A program made the translations under genes and the position numbers. Under the pieces are notes generated by a model that worked only from the letters and a program-made list of their open reading frames with translations, searched no databases and was not told where the DNA came from. Of a DNA stretch of 64,000 bases, positions 37,546 through 46,887 are shown piece by piece. The stretch's first letter is position 1, and each line of letters opens with the position of its first letter. The stretch is taken from the NCBI RefSeq assembly GCF_011777495.1, contig NZ_JAATJS010000005.1, positions 1 to 64,000 on the forward strand. The letters run 5' to 3'. Source of the DNA: Microvirga terricola (GTDB lineage Bacteria > Pseudomonadota > Alphaproteobacteria > Rhizobiales > Beijerinckiaceae).

Positions 37546-37915
37546 TCCATCACTCCTCAACGGTCGGATTTTCCCGGCGCTGCGCGCCTTTTGCAGCTTG
37601 TCTATGTCTGGCACAGCCTGAGAAGACAACCCTCTTCCTCGCATGTGCACAATGCGTCCAGCACCTTGCCAGGACGAAAGCCGCTTCGGCACCTCCGGCT
37701 AGGGAAGAACTGCCCCATTAACGCAGAGGTAGATCAGCACTTTTAAGTCGTCTCTGCCGTTAGAGCGCGATCTTAGGTCTTAATTCACAGAAATATTCGC
37801 AGATTCTATTGCCTCTAATCGCGGCAGTAAGTTTTATTTTACCGGATCGATGCATAGAGGCGGAACATCGAGTCGGATCCTCACGGATCTATGTGAAATT
37901 TTTCTGGAGTGCACG
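37546..37915. other. divergent intergenic region, no gene recognised
   Basis: A 370-base gap between ahpC (leftward) and a secreted unknown (rightward). It becomes AT-rich from about 37740. It must hold both promoters, but I see no consensus-quality -35/-10 pair or clear OxyR site. No oxyR gene is adjacent. Confidence 0.4.
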
Positions 37916-38407
37916 ATGAAAACTTTTCTGCACTTGGTTCCCGTCGTTCTCGGGCTCACATTCACCCCCGCGATATCCTTCGCTCAGGCGCCAGCAAACG
38001 CGCCCTCAGAGCAACAGGTCTCGCCGGAGGAGACCTCCGCCCGCATCATTCTAGTCGAGTGGCGTATCAAGAAGGGGCGTGAGCACGAGTTTCTAGAATA
38101 TTGGTCGAAACGGTCGACGATCCCGGACCGGTCGGGCCTGATCGGCGAGTTCCTGAGCCGGGTCGAGGACCGCAAGCAGTTCCCCTGGATGGTGTGGAGC
38201 CTCGACAAGCGCTGGACCACTTTCGTCAATGTCGGCTTCTGGAAGACCGGAGCCGACTTCCAGGAGCAGATCGGCAAGTTCATCGACAACTCGAAGCCGC
38301 CGCTTGCCTTCGAGGCGCAACGCCGCCGCCGCGTCTTCGTCGCCCCCGAACGCTGGCGCATCGGAGCCTCGCCCTTCTTCGCCTCCGACCATTCGAGCGT
38401 CCGCTAA
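37916..38407 (+). CDS. secreted hypothetical protein, possible ABM-like fold
   Basis: A 163-residue protein. The N-terminus (FLHLVPVVLGLTFTPAISFAQA) is a clear signal peptide of about 24 residues. The mature part (RIILVEWRIKKGREHEFLEYWSKR, later FVNVGFWKTGADFQEQI) resembles the dimeric alpha/beta-barrel (ABM) pattern, but I cannot assign it firmly. The frame starts earlier at 37850; ATG 37916, with GGAG nine bases upstream, begins the signal peptide. Function unknown; the periplasmic location is inferred. Confidence 0.65.
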   Translation: MKTFLHLVPVVLGLTFTPAISFAQAPANAPSEQQVSPEETSARIILVEWRIKKGREHEFLEYWSKRSTIPDRSGLIGEFLSRVEDRKQFPWMVWSLDKRWTTFVNVGFWKTGADFQEQIGKFIDNSKPPLAFEAQRRRRVFVAPERWRIGASPFFASDHSSVR

Positions 38408-38519
38408 CGAACGATCCGGCTCCACGGGGCGGGGCGGGGCCGGGTCGATTCCGAAATTCTGTCGCGCGGCATCGGGCAGGTCTGGCTGATGTCATGGTTG
38501 AGATCGAGAGGGTTGGACA

Positions 38520-38678
38520 ATGACGACCAAGGCGGACCTTCGACAGCCTGTGCCCGGGAAGGGCACCGCGATCCTACCCGACGAGCCCTTGCGGCTGCGC
38601 GAGCTGATCCTAGCCCTTCTCCTCTCCTCCATCATCGTGATCCCGACGTGGATCATGATCTGGCGGCAGCTCCCCTAA
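38520..38678 (+). CDS. small single-pass membrane protein (52 aa)
   Basis: A 52-residue protein too short for routine gene finding. It begins MTTKADLRQPVPGKGTAIL, has one hydrophobic helix (about residues 28-47, ELILALLLSSIIVIPTWIMI), and ends WRQLP. GAGAGG precedes the ATG. The charge pattern (basic end after the helix) suggests an inner-membrane protein. No family recognised. Confidence 0.5.
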   Translation: MTTKADLRQPVPGKGTAILPDEPLRLRELILALLLSSIIVIPTWIMIWRQLP

Positions 38679-39046
38679 AGCGCCATGACAATGGATGACC
38701 TAGTTTTCCACAAGGCTAATATCGGAGAAATCTCAATTACTCAGCCAGATCGTGAAAATCGAGGATAACGACTGGAATTTTATTGGCACGAAAAATTTTC
38801 TCATATCGAGAGTTGAGCACCCGCTTGCCTCAAGACATTCTTTTACGACCGTGCCTTGTATTGCCTAATGAAAGCACTAAATGTTTTTCATCGACATTTG
38901 GCCGGACAATCGGGCCGTTACGCCTTGGTAAGCTAGGCGCACGTTCAGACATTCTTCCCAAACATCGACGAACCCAAGCGTGAGGGCGTGCTTTCACGCG
39001 TCCTCTTCATACGTGCACTTGAGCATACATAACCAAGGATACTCCC
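38679..39046. other. region upstream of the cold-shock gene
   Basis: A 368-base gap, AT-rich for this genome. Only very short open frames occur, and none has support. A hairpin GCGTGA/TCACGC (38978-38999) lies 47 bases before the csp start, so the csp mRNA may have a long structured leader, as is usual for cold-shock genes. No consensus-quality promoter was recognised. Confidence 0.4.
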
Positions 39047-39256
39047 ATGAATACGGGTACTGTTAAGTTCTACAACGACCAAAAGGGCTTCGGCTTCATT
39101 CAGCCTGACAACGGCGACAAGGACGTGTTTGTCCACGCGACCGCCCTCGAGCGCGCCGGCATCCGCGGCCTTCGCGAAGGCCAGAAGGTCACCTTCGACA
39201 CGGCTGAAGACCGTCGCAGCGGCAAGGTCGCCGTCAACAACATCCAGACGGCCTAA
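39047..39256 (+). CDS. cold-shock protein (CspA family)
   Basis: A 69-residue single cold-shock domain. It has the nucleic-acid-binding motifs RNP1 (KGFGFI) and RNP2 (VFVHA), and the usual start TGTVKFYNDQ. It acts as an RNA chaperone in the cytoplasm. It is followed by a hairpin and then, 95 bases on, an IF-1 paralogue, so the two are probably co-expressed. Confidence 0.95.
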   Translation: MNTGTVKFYNDQKGFGFIQPDNGDKDVFVHATALERAGIRGLREGQKVTFDTAEDRRSGKVAVNNIQTA

Positions 39257-39301
39257 ACCTCCGTCACCATCGGGCGGCGTGGACTCCACACGCCGTCTGG
39301 C

Positions 39302-39334
39302 AAAGCCGCCCCTCGGGAGCGGCTTTTTTGTTTT
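39302..39334 (+). terminator. hairpin with T-run between csp and infA2
   Basis: AAAGCCGC (39302-39309) pairs with GCGGCTTT (39319-39326), and a TTTTTTGTTTT tract follows. It is an intrinsic terminator in form, yet it ends only 17 bases before the infA2 start and its AGGAG. Either infA2 depends on read-through from csp, or the hairpin has a regulatory role. Confidence 0.75.
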
Positions 39335-39351
39335 GAAGCAAGGAGATTGCA

Positions 39352-39627
39352 ATGGCCAAGGAAGAATTGATCACGTTCGAAGGCGAAGTCGTCGAGATCC
39401 TGCCGGATGCGCGCTATCGTGTGAAGCTGGAAAGCGGCCACGAGATCGTCGCCTATACAGCCGGCAAGATGAAGAAGAACCGCATCAAGACTCTCGCGGG
39501 CGACCGCGTCACCGTCGAGATGTCGCCCTATGATCTCGACAAGGGCCGGCTCATCTTCCGTCACAAGGACAGCGGATCGGGTGGTCCCCGCCCTGCTGCA
39601 CGCCGTCCGCAATTTCGCCGCCGCTAG
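39352..39627 (+). CDS. infA: translation initiation factor IF-1 paralogue with basic tail
   Basis: A 91-residue S1/OB-fold protein. [45 protein letters not shown] is clearly IF-1, which binds the 30S A-site region during initiation. IF-1 is normally about 72 residues; this one has an extra Gly/Pro/Arg-rich tail (from about residue 74, ending RRPQFRRR). The tail and the cold-shock neighbour suggest a second, stress-type copy; the genome's main infA would then be elsewhere. AGGAG lies before the ATG. Confidence 0.9.
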   Translation: MAKEELITFEGEVVEILPDARYRVKLESGHEIVAYTAGKMKKNRIKTLAGDRVTVEMSPYDLDKGRLIFRHKDSGSGGPRPAARRPQFRRR

Positions 39628-39760
39628 ATTATTTTTCGGCGAAGTGGCTCCGGTTCGCCGTCAAAAAGGCGGCAAAGCAAAGAAAAGAGATGTTTCTACG
39701 CAAGTGAAAATAGCTCTAAGCGGCGCTCCGGCTGAGGATGCAGCCCAGCAAAGGTTCACG

Positions 39761-40024
39761 ATGCCTGAAAAGACTTGGACGTTCGAGGCTGGCGACTTGG
39801 TGCCGGAATGGCTCATGCGCCAGACCAACTGCGTGTTGCGGTTTGGTCGTGACGCCATCGTCGTCGAAAACAACAGCGAGTTCCAGATCTATCCGGCCAG
39901 CGCCATGGGTGCCGAGGACACGATGGTGTTGGCCGAGATCATCGACCAAGAGATCGATGCGGAAGTCGAGCACACCCTGCCGATCAGGGCTCACACGGAG
40001 CCTCGCTCGAAGTCTCTCAATTGA
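39761..40024 (+). CDS. hypothetical protein (87 aa)
   Basis: An 87-residue soluble acidic protein (TWTFEAGDLVPEWLMRQT, then DAIVVENNSEFQIYPASAM). The frame is open back to 39530, inside infA2, but ATG 39761, with AAAGG upstream, is the more natural start. I do not recognise the family. The following stretch to 40282 (258 bases) shows no gene. Confidence 0.45.
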   Translation: MPEKTWTFEAGDLVPEWLMRQTNCVLRFGRDAIVVENNSEFQIYPASAMGAEDTMVLAEIIDQEIDAEVEHTLPIRAHTEPRSKSLN

Positions 40025-40282
40025 TCGCGATAAAGCCGAGCAGGATCATATTTGATGTCTCTGCTGGAACTTATTGCGATGCAATGCCTTAACTCATAAG
40101 GGCTCGTAGGGCTCGTCTTCTTATTCGGCCAAGGCTGTAATTCCCAAGCTCGCATCTCAGCGGGTACCGGGCGCGCCTCTTGAGTAGCGCCGCCCAGCCA
40201 GAGCCTTTCTCCATCGACCGCACAGGTACCTTCTTGTTCGTGCATTGCGGCCTGCACGAACCAAACAATGAAGGAATGTGCC

Positions 40283-40627
40283 ATGCGCCCCCACCGTTTC
40301 GCGGTCGGAGAGACCGTTCTCTGTAATGAGAGGCGGAACCCTCATTTTTCCTGGAAAGCTCCGTACACTGTCGTCACCTGCATCAGGTCGGAGGCTGCCG
40401 AGCCACAATACCGGATCGCCTCGCTCCATCGGCATGAGACCCGCATCGCGGGCGAACACGAACTCCGCCGGACGCCGCAGCCTCAACCCGCCTTCCTGCA
40501 AGCAGAGGAACAATTCTTTGAGGCGTTGTCCTATCTGCACCCTGCCAACCTCAATCTCGTACCCACTCTCGAAGGTCCCCTCGCGCCACGGCTCCGGCAC
40601 GGGCGAATGGAGGATCGTCATGTCTAG
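40283..40627 (+). CDS. small hypothetical protein, paralogue of the gene at 40786
   Basis: A 114-residue basic protein. The core (FAVGETVLCN, then YTVVTCIRSEAAEPQYRI, then ETRIAGEHELR) reads as a short beta-rich domain of the kind found in many Rhizobiales hypothetical proteins that carry 'YxVVxxLP...PxYRIxS...ERVxxExxL'. The same pattern recurs in the gene at 40786. An ATG at 40268 is possible; 40283 has AAGGA at seven bases. Function unknown. Confidence 0.6.
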   Translation: MRPHRFAVGETVLCNERRNPHFSWKAPYTVVTCIRSEAAEPQYRIASLHRHETRIAGEHELRRTPQPQPAFLQAEEQFFEALSYLHPANLNLVPTLEGPLAPRLRHGRMEDRHV

Positions 40628-40730
40628 GTTCGCTTCGGCCTCTGGCGGAGAACACAGCACCTGGCTTTCCAGCGCGAGCATGGCCGGTGTGCTGTTCTTT
40701 CTCATGTTCATTGTGGTGTTCATGAGGTGA
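40620..40730 (+). CDS. very small membrane protein (36 aa), overlapping
   Basis: A 36-residue open frame (MSRFASASGGEHSTWLSSAS, then a hydrophobic helix AGVLFFLMFIVVFM and a final R). GGAGG lies six bases before the ATG, one of the better ribosome-binding sites here, and the frame overlaps the end of the upstream gene by eight bases. Both suggest real translation. No family known; shorter than routine gene callers accept. Confidence 0.4.
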   Translation: MSRFASASGGEHSTWLSSASMAGVLFFLMFIVVFMR

Positions 40731-40785
40731 GGACCCATCCGACTGCATTCTGGCTCACGTTTCAGATAGCCTGAAAGGACCACTC

Positions 40786-41028
40786 ATGTCGGCTCATCTG
40801 TACCCATGCGGACAGCACGTTACCGTTGTCGATAAACGGGACATAGGCCCAGGCTGGAGCGGCGGATATGTCATCGTCAGGCACCTGCCATCCGGTGATG
40901 AGGTTCCGCGTTATGAGATCAAGAGCATTGGCGAGGTCTATAGCCGCGTCGCCTATGAGAATCAGCTGGCCACATCGTTCACGATTTTTCGTGATGAACG
41001 GTCAGCAACGCACCTGGCAAGCCCTTGA
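40786..41028 (+). CDS. small hypothetical protein, paralogue of the gene at 40283
   Basis: An 80-residue protein (YPCGQHVTVVD, YVIVRHLPSGDEVPRYEIKS, YSRVAYENQLATS) that aligns with the core of the 40283 product without large gaps. The short beta-rich pattern suggests a small domain possibly binding nucleic acid or protein, but this is inference. AAGGACC lies before the ATG. Confidence 0.6.
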   Translation: MSAHLYPCGQHVTVVDKRDIGPGWSGGYVIVRHLPSGDEVPRYEIKSIGEVYSRVAYENQLATSFTIFRDERSATHLASP

Positions 41029-41041
41029 TATACAAAGGCTT

Positions 41042-41117
41042 TGGCGCTCCCTAGGGGACTCGAACCCCTGTTTTCGCCGTGAGAGGGCGACGTCCTAGAC
41101 CGCTAGACGAAGGGAGC
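41042..41117 (-). tRNA. tRNA-Glu (anticodon CTC)
   Basis: The reverse complement folds as a cloverleaf of 76 bases: acceptor GCTCCCT/AGGGAGC, D-arm CGTCTAGCGGTCTAGGAC, anticodon stem closing the loop CTCTCAC (anticodon CTC), T-arm with GGTTCGAGTCC, discriminator G and encoded CCA (41042-41044). It reads GAG glutamate codons. It stands alone between small unknown genes and the pseudouridine synthase gene. Confidence 0.96.
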
Positions 41118-41206
41118 TAGCAAGGTGAAGGCCGCTCGTATAACCACCCTTCGGAAACCCTTCAAGCCCTTTTGCGAAAAAAGCGAAGAGCAAAATCGAC
41201 GAGGAC

Positions 41207-42202
41207 GTGGTGAGCGAGCCGATCCGAAGAGAATGGACCCTGGGCGAGGATGCTGCTGCCGAGCGGCTGGATCGGGTGTTGGCGCGCCTGTCGCCGGATC
41301 TGTCGCGCAGCCGCCTGCAGGCGCTGATCCGTGAAGGCCAAGTGGAACTCGGCGGGCAGCCGTTGCGCGATCCCAGCCACAAGGTCGCGGCGGGGGCTGT
41401 GATCGCCCTCGTCGTTCCCCCACCGGTCGAGGCCGAGCCGCGGGGCGAGGAGATCGCGCTGACAATCGTCTATGAGGATGAGGACCTGATCGTCATCGAC
41501 AAGCCGGCGGGGCTCGTGGTGCACCCGGCGGCGGGGCATGAATCCGGCACGCTCGTCAACGCGCTCATCGCCCATTGCGGCGAGAGCCTGTCCGGCATCG
41601 GCGGCGTGAAGCGGCCGGGCATCGTCCACCGGCTCGACAAGGATACCTCGGGCCTCCTCGTCGTCGCCAAGAACGACCGGGCGCACAAGGGACTTGCCGA
41701 TCAGTTCGCCGATCACGGCCGCACCGGCCCGCTGGAACGCACCTATCTCGCCTTCGTCTGGGGCGCTCCGGACAGGCAGAAGGGTCTTGTGGATGCCGCC
41801 TTGGCCCGCAGCCTGCACAACCGCGAAAAGATCGCCGTCGTCTCCGGCGAGCGGGGGCGCTACGCGATCACCCATTACGAAGTGCTGGAAGCGCTTCCCG
41901 CCGCCGATCCAGTGGCGAGCCTCGTGCAGTGCGAGCTTGAGACCGGGCGCACGCATCAGATCCGCGTGCACATGGCGCATATCGGCCATCCGCTTCTCGG
42001 GGATCACGTCTATGGCTCCGGTTTCAAGACCAAGGCCAACCGTCTCAACCCTGCGGCGCAGGAGGCACTGGCGGCGGTGAGGGGGCAGGCACTCCACGCG
42101 GCGGTGCTGGGGTTCGAACACCCGCGGACCGGTGAATTCTTACGCTTTGAGAGCCCCCTTCCCCCCGACCTTGAGCATCTCCTCACAGCCCTGCGGGGGT
42201 GA
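41207..42202 (+). CDS. rluD: RluD-type 23S rRNA pseudouridine synthase (RluA family)
   Basis: A 331-residue enzyme. The N-terminal S4 RNA-binding domain (about 18-70, ERLDRVLARL, LIREGQVELGG) is followed by the catalytic domain with the nucleophile D144 in HRLDKDTSGLLVVAKN, and with QCELETGRTHQIRVHMAHIGHPLLGD. The S4 plus catalytic layout is that of RluC/RluD; RluD (helix 69 of 23S rRNA) is the best fit. The start is GTG 41207; a second GTG follows at 41210. Confidence 0.9.
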   Translation: MVSEPIRREWTLGEDAAAERLDRVLARLSPDLSRSRLQALIREGQVELGGQPLRDPSHKVAAGAVIALVVPPPVEAEPRGEEIALTIVYEDEDLIVIDKPAGLVVHPAAGHESGTLVNALIAHCGESLSGIGGVKRPGIVHRLDKDTSGLLVVAKNDRAHKGLADQFADHGRTGPLERTYLAFVWGAPDRQKGLVDAALARSLHNREKIAVVSGERGRYAITHYEVLEALPAADPVASLVQCELETGRTHQIRVHMAHIGHPLLGDHVYGSGFKTKANRLNPAAQEALAAVRGQALHAAVLGFEHPRTGEFLRFESPLPPDLEHLLTALRG

Positions 42203-42398
42203 GTCCGTCAGCGGCACGGCGTCGCAAAATAAAGGCGGCGTGGCACCCTTACATCGCCAGTGCGTTGATCCCGTTCGGAGCCTGACGCCTCTATTCGGAC
42301 ACGTTTAGACCGCCTATATTGGGCGGCTAGGGCGGCCGGCCGATGTGGGGGCCGCCTCGGGCTTGCCTCACCTCAGGAGGGAGCCAAAGGAGGAAAAA

Positions 42399-43289
42399 AT
42401 GGCTGCAGCGCTGCCTGTGCTTGCCAATGAAGGGGGCCTTTCGCGCTATCTCGACGAGATTCGCCGTTTCCCCATGCTTGAACCGCATGAGGAATACATG
42501 CTCGCCAAAAGCTGGCGCGAGCACGGTGACCGCGATGCCGCTCACAAACTTGTGACATCCCACCTGCGCCTCGTGGCGAAGATCGCCATGGGCTATCGCG
42601 GCTATGGTCTGCCGATCGGCGAAGTCGTGTCCGAAGGCAATGTCGGCCTCATGCAGGCCGTGAAACGCTTCGAGCCCGAGAAGGGCTTCCGCCTCGCCAC
42701 ATATGCCATGTGGTGGATCAAGGCGGCGATTCAAGAATACATCCTGCGGTCCTGGTCGCTCGTGAAAATGGGCACCACCGCGAACCAGAAGAAGCTGTTC
42801 TTCAACCTGCGCAAGGCCAAGGGCCGCATTTCCGCGCTCGACGAGGGCGACCTTCGTCCCGATCAAGTGAAGCAGATCGCGACCCAGCTCGGCGTGACCG
42901 AGCAGGACGTCGTGGACATGAACCGCCGCCTCGGCGGCGACGCTTCGCTCAACGCGCCCTTACGCGAAGAGGGCGAAGGCGAATGGCAAGATTGGCTGGT
43001 GGATTCCGGCCAGAGCCAGGAGCAAATTCTCGTCGAGGAAGAAGAAGGGCAGAACAGGCTCGCCGCGCTACGCAGCGCGCTCTCGGTGCTCAATCCGCGC
43101 GAGCGTCGGATTTTCGAAGCCCGCCGCCTCTCCGACGATCCGATCACCCTTGAAGAATTGTCCGCCGAGTTCGGCGTGTCGCGCGAGCGCGTACGCCAGA
43201 TCGAAGTGCGGGCTTTTGAGAAGATTCAGGAAGCGGTCAAGAAGAACCTCGCGCAGATCGAAACCTCGGCCGCCGAGGCCACACTTTAA
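42399..43289 (+). CDS. rpoH: RNA polymerase heat-shock sigma factor RpoH
   Basis: A 296-residue sigma factor directing heat-shock transcription. Region 2 has HLRLVAKIAMGYRGYGLPIGEVVSEGNVGLMQAV and the -10-binding FRLATYAMWWIKAAIQEYILR. The RpoH box QKKLFFNLRK is at 130-139, and region 4 has TLEELSAEFGVSRERVRQIEVRAF. This rules out RpoD. AGGAGGAAAAAA precedes the ATG at 42399. Alphaproteobacteria often carry two rpoH genes; which copy this is cannot be told. Confidence 0.96.
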   Translation: MAAALPVLANEGGLSRYLDEIRRFPMLEPHEEYMLAKSWREHGDRDAAHKLVTSHLRLVAKIAMGYRGYGLPIGEVVSEGNVGLMQAVKRFEPEKGFRLATYAMWWIKAAIQEYILRSWSLVKMGTTANQKKLFFNLRKAKGRISALDEGDLRPDQVKQIATQLGVTEQDVVDMNRRLGGDASLNAPLREEGEGEWQDWLVDSGQSQEQILVEEEEGQNRLAALRSALSVLNPRERRIFEARRLSDDPITLEELSAEFGVSRERVRQIEVRAFEKIQEAVKKNLAQIETSAAEATL

Positions 43290-43314
43290 GACTGCTTCAT
43301 ATCATCGGAACAAA

Positions 43315-43343
43315 AAAGCCGCGGATCGCTCCGCGGCTTTTTT
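43315..43343. terminator. bidirectional terminator after rpoH
   Basis: AAAGCCGCGG (43315-43324) pairs with CCGCGGCTTT (43331-43340), with T residues following and A residues preceding. It lies between convergent rpoH and the membrane-anchored unknown gene and can serve both. Confidence 0.9.
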
Positions 43344-43361
43344 ATTGATTGCAAAGACCGC

Positions 43362-44495
43362 TTACTGCCACTGGCTGAAGGCGCTCGTCATGATCTGGTC
43401 GCCTGACGTGCCCTTCTCGAAGCTGAGAATGGCGCGCTGGCCAGAGGCCATGCGAACGGGCAGGTCGATCCAGTTGCGGCGCACGAACAATTCCGTGTTG
43501 CGGTCGATGTCGCTTGCAAGGTTCGAGAGGCCGATCAGGAAGAGGTTTTCGCGCACCGGCACTGGCAGGCCGGCGACGGGCGTGCCGCGCGCGGCTTCCT
43601 CGTTCTTGAACTGTAGCAGGCCGATGTCGCGGATGACGCGGCCGCTGTCGCCGTTCTTCGTGGTGAAGATCAGCTCCACCGTGTGTGACGCGGGCAGCGT
43701 AGTGTCGACATTGCGCCGAAGCGTCAGCTTCATGGTCATCCCGGCATCGGGAATCTCGACCGTCGCGCGGACGGCCTTTTCCAGCGGCTGACCCTGGCCA
43801 GGGTTGATGTCCTCGAGCCGCCAGACGACCCGGCCGACCTGGGCCTTGGGCGCCTGCGGATTGGCGGGATCTTCCTCATAAAACACGGCGCGCTGAGCGA
43901 CACCGACTTCCTGACGTGAGTTTTGTGCGGCAGGCGCTGCCGGCCCACCCACCCGTTCGGCGCTCTTGTTGGCCTCAGGTTTCTGCGGCTGAGGGGCCTC
44001 GGCCACCGGAGGCGTCGGCGTCAGATCCTGCGGCTTGTCCCGCCAGAGGAAGGCGACGGCAGCGATCACGACGATGACGGATGCCAGAACCGCGCCCAGG
44101 ATGATGGTGCGCGTCCGCTTGTCGCCCTGCATTGCCGGATGCCGGCGGCTTTCGATGCGCGGGCGCGCGATGGCTTCAGCCTCGCTACCCGGGAGGCCGC
44201 TCGAAGGAGCGGGTGTTGGAGCCTCCGGCTCGTCTGCGGCAGCCGGCTGGAGGGCGAAAATGCTCTTGATGGACGGCGCGGGCTGCGGGACGAACTCCGC
44301 CTCGACGCGCTTGATGGCCGCGTCGAGCGCCAGGCTTTCCTGATGGATCTGTGCCTCGGAGAGCGGCGGGTCGATCGTCCGCAGCTGAGCGGTCAGTGCG
44401 GTGCGGGCACGCTCATAAACAGCGCGCCGCGTTTCTGGCGCCGAGTCGGACAGCCCTTCAACGGCGCGGGCAATAAGGGGGTAATAATCTGCCAT
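43362..44495 (-). CDS. membrane-anchored hypothetical protein
   Basis: A 377-residue protein. The N-terminal cytoplasmic part (DYYPLIARAVEGLSDSAPETRRAVYERARTAL) is helical and resembles a widespread Rhizobiales unknown that sits next to purA. A proline-rich linker, then one transmembrane helix (about 130-152, IILGAVLASVIVVIAAVAFLW), and a C-terminal domain of beta character follow. A TTG at 44531 overlaps the purA stop, but ATG 44495 begins the usual MADYYPL. Function unknown; probable type II-like membrane topology. Confidence 0.75.
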   Translation of the reverse strand: MADYYPLIARAVEGLSDSAPETRRAVYERARTALTAQLRTIDPPLSEAQIHQESLALDAAIKRVEAEFVPQPAPSIKSIFALQPAAADEPEAPTPAPSSGLPGSEAEAIARPRIESRRHPAMQGDKRTRTIILGAVLASVIVVIAAVAFLWRDKPQDLTPTPPVAEAPQPQKPEANKSAERVGGPAAPAAQNSRQEVGVAQRAVFYEEDPANPQAPKAQVGRVVWRLEDINPGQGQPLEKAVRATVEIPDAGMTMKLTLRRNVDTTLPASHTVELIFTTKNGDSGRVIRDIGLLQFKNEEAARGTPVAGLPVPVRENLFLIGLSNLASDIDRNTELFVRRNWIDLPVRMASGQRAILSFEKGTSGDQIMTSAFSQWQ

Positions 44496-44527
44496 TTGCT
44501 CTGGGATGGCCCGGCGACGCTTCGCCG

Positions 44528-45820
<1,293 letters not shown>

Positions 45821-45835
45821 CGTTCAAAGCCTCGC

Positions 45836-45865
45836 AATAAAAAACCCCGGCGCAAGGCCGGGGTT
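45836..45865 (-). terminator. terminator of the glutamine amidotransferase gene
   Basis: On the minus strand AACCCCGGC pairs with GCCGGGGTT (45843-45851 with 45857-45865), followed by TTATTG. It lies between the amidotransferase gene and purA, both leftward, and separates their transcripts. Confidence 0.75.
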
Positions 45866-45943
45866 GGTATCGGGGTTGGAAAAACCTTGCAAAGTCTCTT
45901 GATCGATCAGGCGCCCGAGGTCAAGGCGAAATGCAAAGCCGCC

Positions 45944-46807
45944 TTAAGTCCTTCCCCTGGCACTCTTCTCCGGCTTCACCCTGTGCTCGATGAAGTTGCG
46001 GAGTTCGCGGGTGCGGCGCTCGGGAAGCAGCACCTCCTCGTCGAGCCCATGCCGCCAGGCGAGATCGAAGCGGGTCGGCTCGGCGTGGAGTGCGTTGAGG
46101 TCGGCGATATAGGAGGCGGCCTCTTCCGGGGTGCGGCAAAAACCTTCGCCGACGAGCATCTCGATGCGGCGGGCCAGAATCACCCCTAGTTCGCCGAGGC
46201 TGAATTCGGGGTGGTATTGCACGCCCCAGAAGGTGCCGCCGCTCACGGTGATTTCGGCCGACTGCACCTCCGACACCGCGTTGGTGGAAAGAACGACCGC
46301 ATCCGCAGGGGTCATAGTGACCATGTCGAGATGGATCGCCGGCGCATCGTAGGACGCCGGTCGACCGGCGAGCAGCGGATGGCCTTGACCCGCTTGCGTG
46401 CGCGTGATGCGCCGGGCGAAGCCGATTTCGCGGCCGAGGGGGTTCTTGCGCACGTCCCCACCCGCCGCCACCGCCGCGACCTGAAGGCCCCAGCAGGAAC
46501 CGAAGGACGGAGTGCGGGAGGCGTAGATCGACCGCATCAAGTCGATCTGGCTCAGGATGTCCGGCGTCGCGTCATAGATGTTGAGATGGGAGCCGGTAAG
46601 CACGATGCCGTCATAGGATTCGAGCCCGGCGGCATCCGGAAGGTTTGCGCCCTCGTCAGCGGGGAAGGCCAGATCGCAAACGATGTCGCTCTCGATTTCC
46701 CCCAACACGGCAGCATAGGATTCGGACGGCATGAGTCCATAAGCGGCCTTGTGAGCCTGCCTTGCGCCACGCGTATTGCCCTCGACGACCAGAAACCGTA
46801 AGGCCAT
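45944..46807 (-). CDS. type 1 glutamine amidotransferase domain protein
   Basis: A 287-residue class-I glutaminase fold. The triad is seen: C105 in SFGSCWGLQ, and H199 and E201 in GVQYHPEF. The tail (TRFDLAWRHGLDEEVLLPERRTRELRNFIEHRV) is unlike GuaA, which has an ATPase domain. It may hydrolyse gamma-glutamyl compounds (PuuD/GMP-synthase-like group); the true substrate is unknown. Confidence 0.85.
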   Translation of the reverse strand: MALRFLVVEGNTRGARQAHKAAYGLMPSESYAAVLGEIESDIVCDLAFPADEGANLPDAAGLESYDGIVLTGSHLNIYDATPDILSQIDLMRSIYASRTPSFGSCWGLQVAAVAAGGDVRKNPLGREIGFARRITRTQAGQGHPLLAGRPASYDAPAIHLDMVTMTPADAVVLSTNAVSEVQSAEITVSGGTFWGVQYHPEFSLGELGVILARRIEMLVGEGFCRTPEEAASYIADLNALHAEPTRFDLAWRHGLDEEVLLPERRTRELRNFIEHRVKPEKSARGRT

Positions 46808-46887
46808 AACCCTGCGATGCCTCCCTCATTCGGCGTCGGTTTACCCGAAAGGCGCGCGGGGGCAAGCGCGCTGAGGTGCGGCGTCCT

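Noticed and set aside
36331-37746. Long open frame (471 codons) on the plus strand opposite ahpC and ahpD
   Set aside because: It covers two well-recognised genes on the other strand and shows no family resemblance.
38685-38768. Short frame (27 codons) beginning MTMDDLVFHK after the small membrane protein gene
   Set aside because: No ribosome-binding site, no context and too short to separate from chance.
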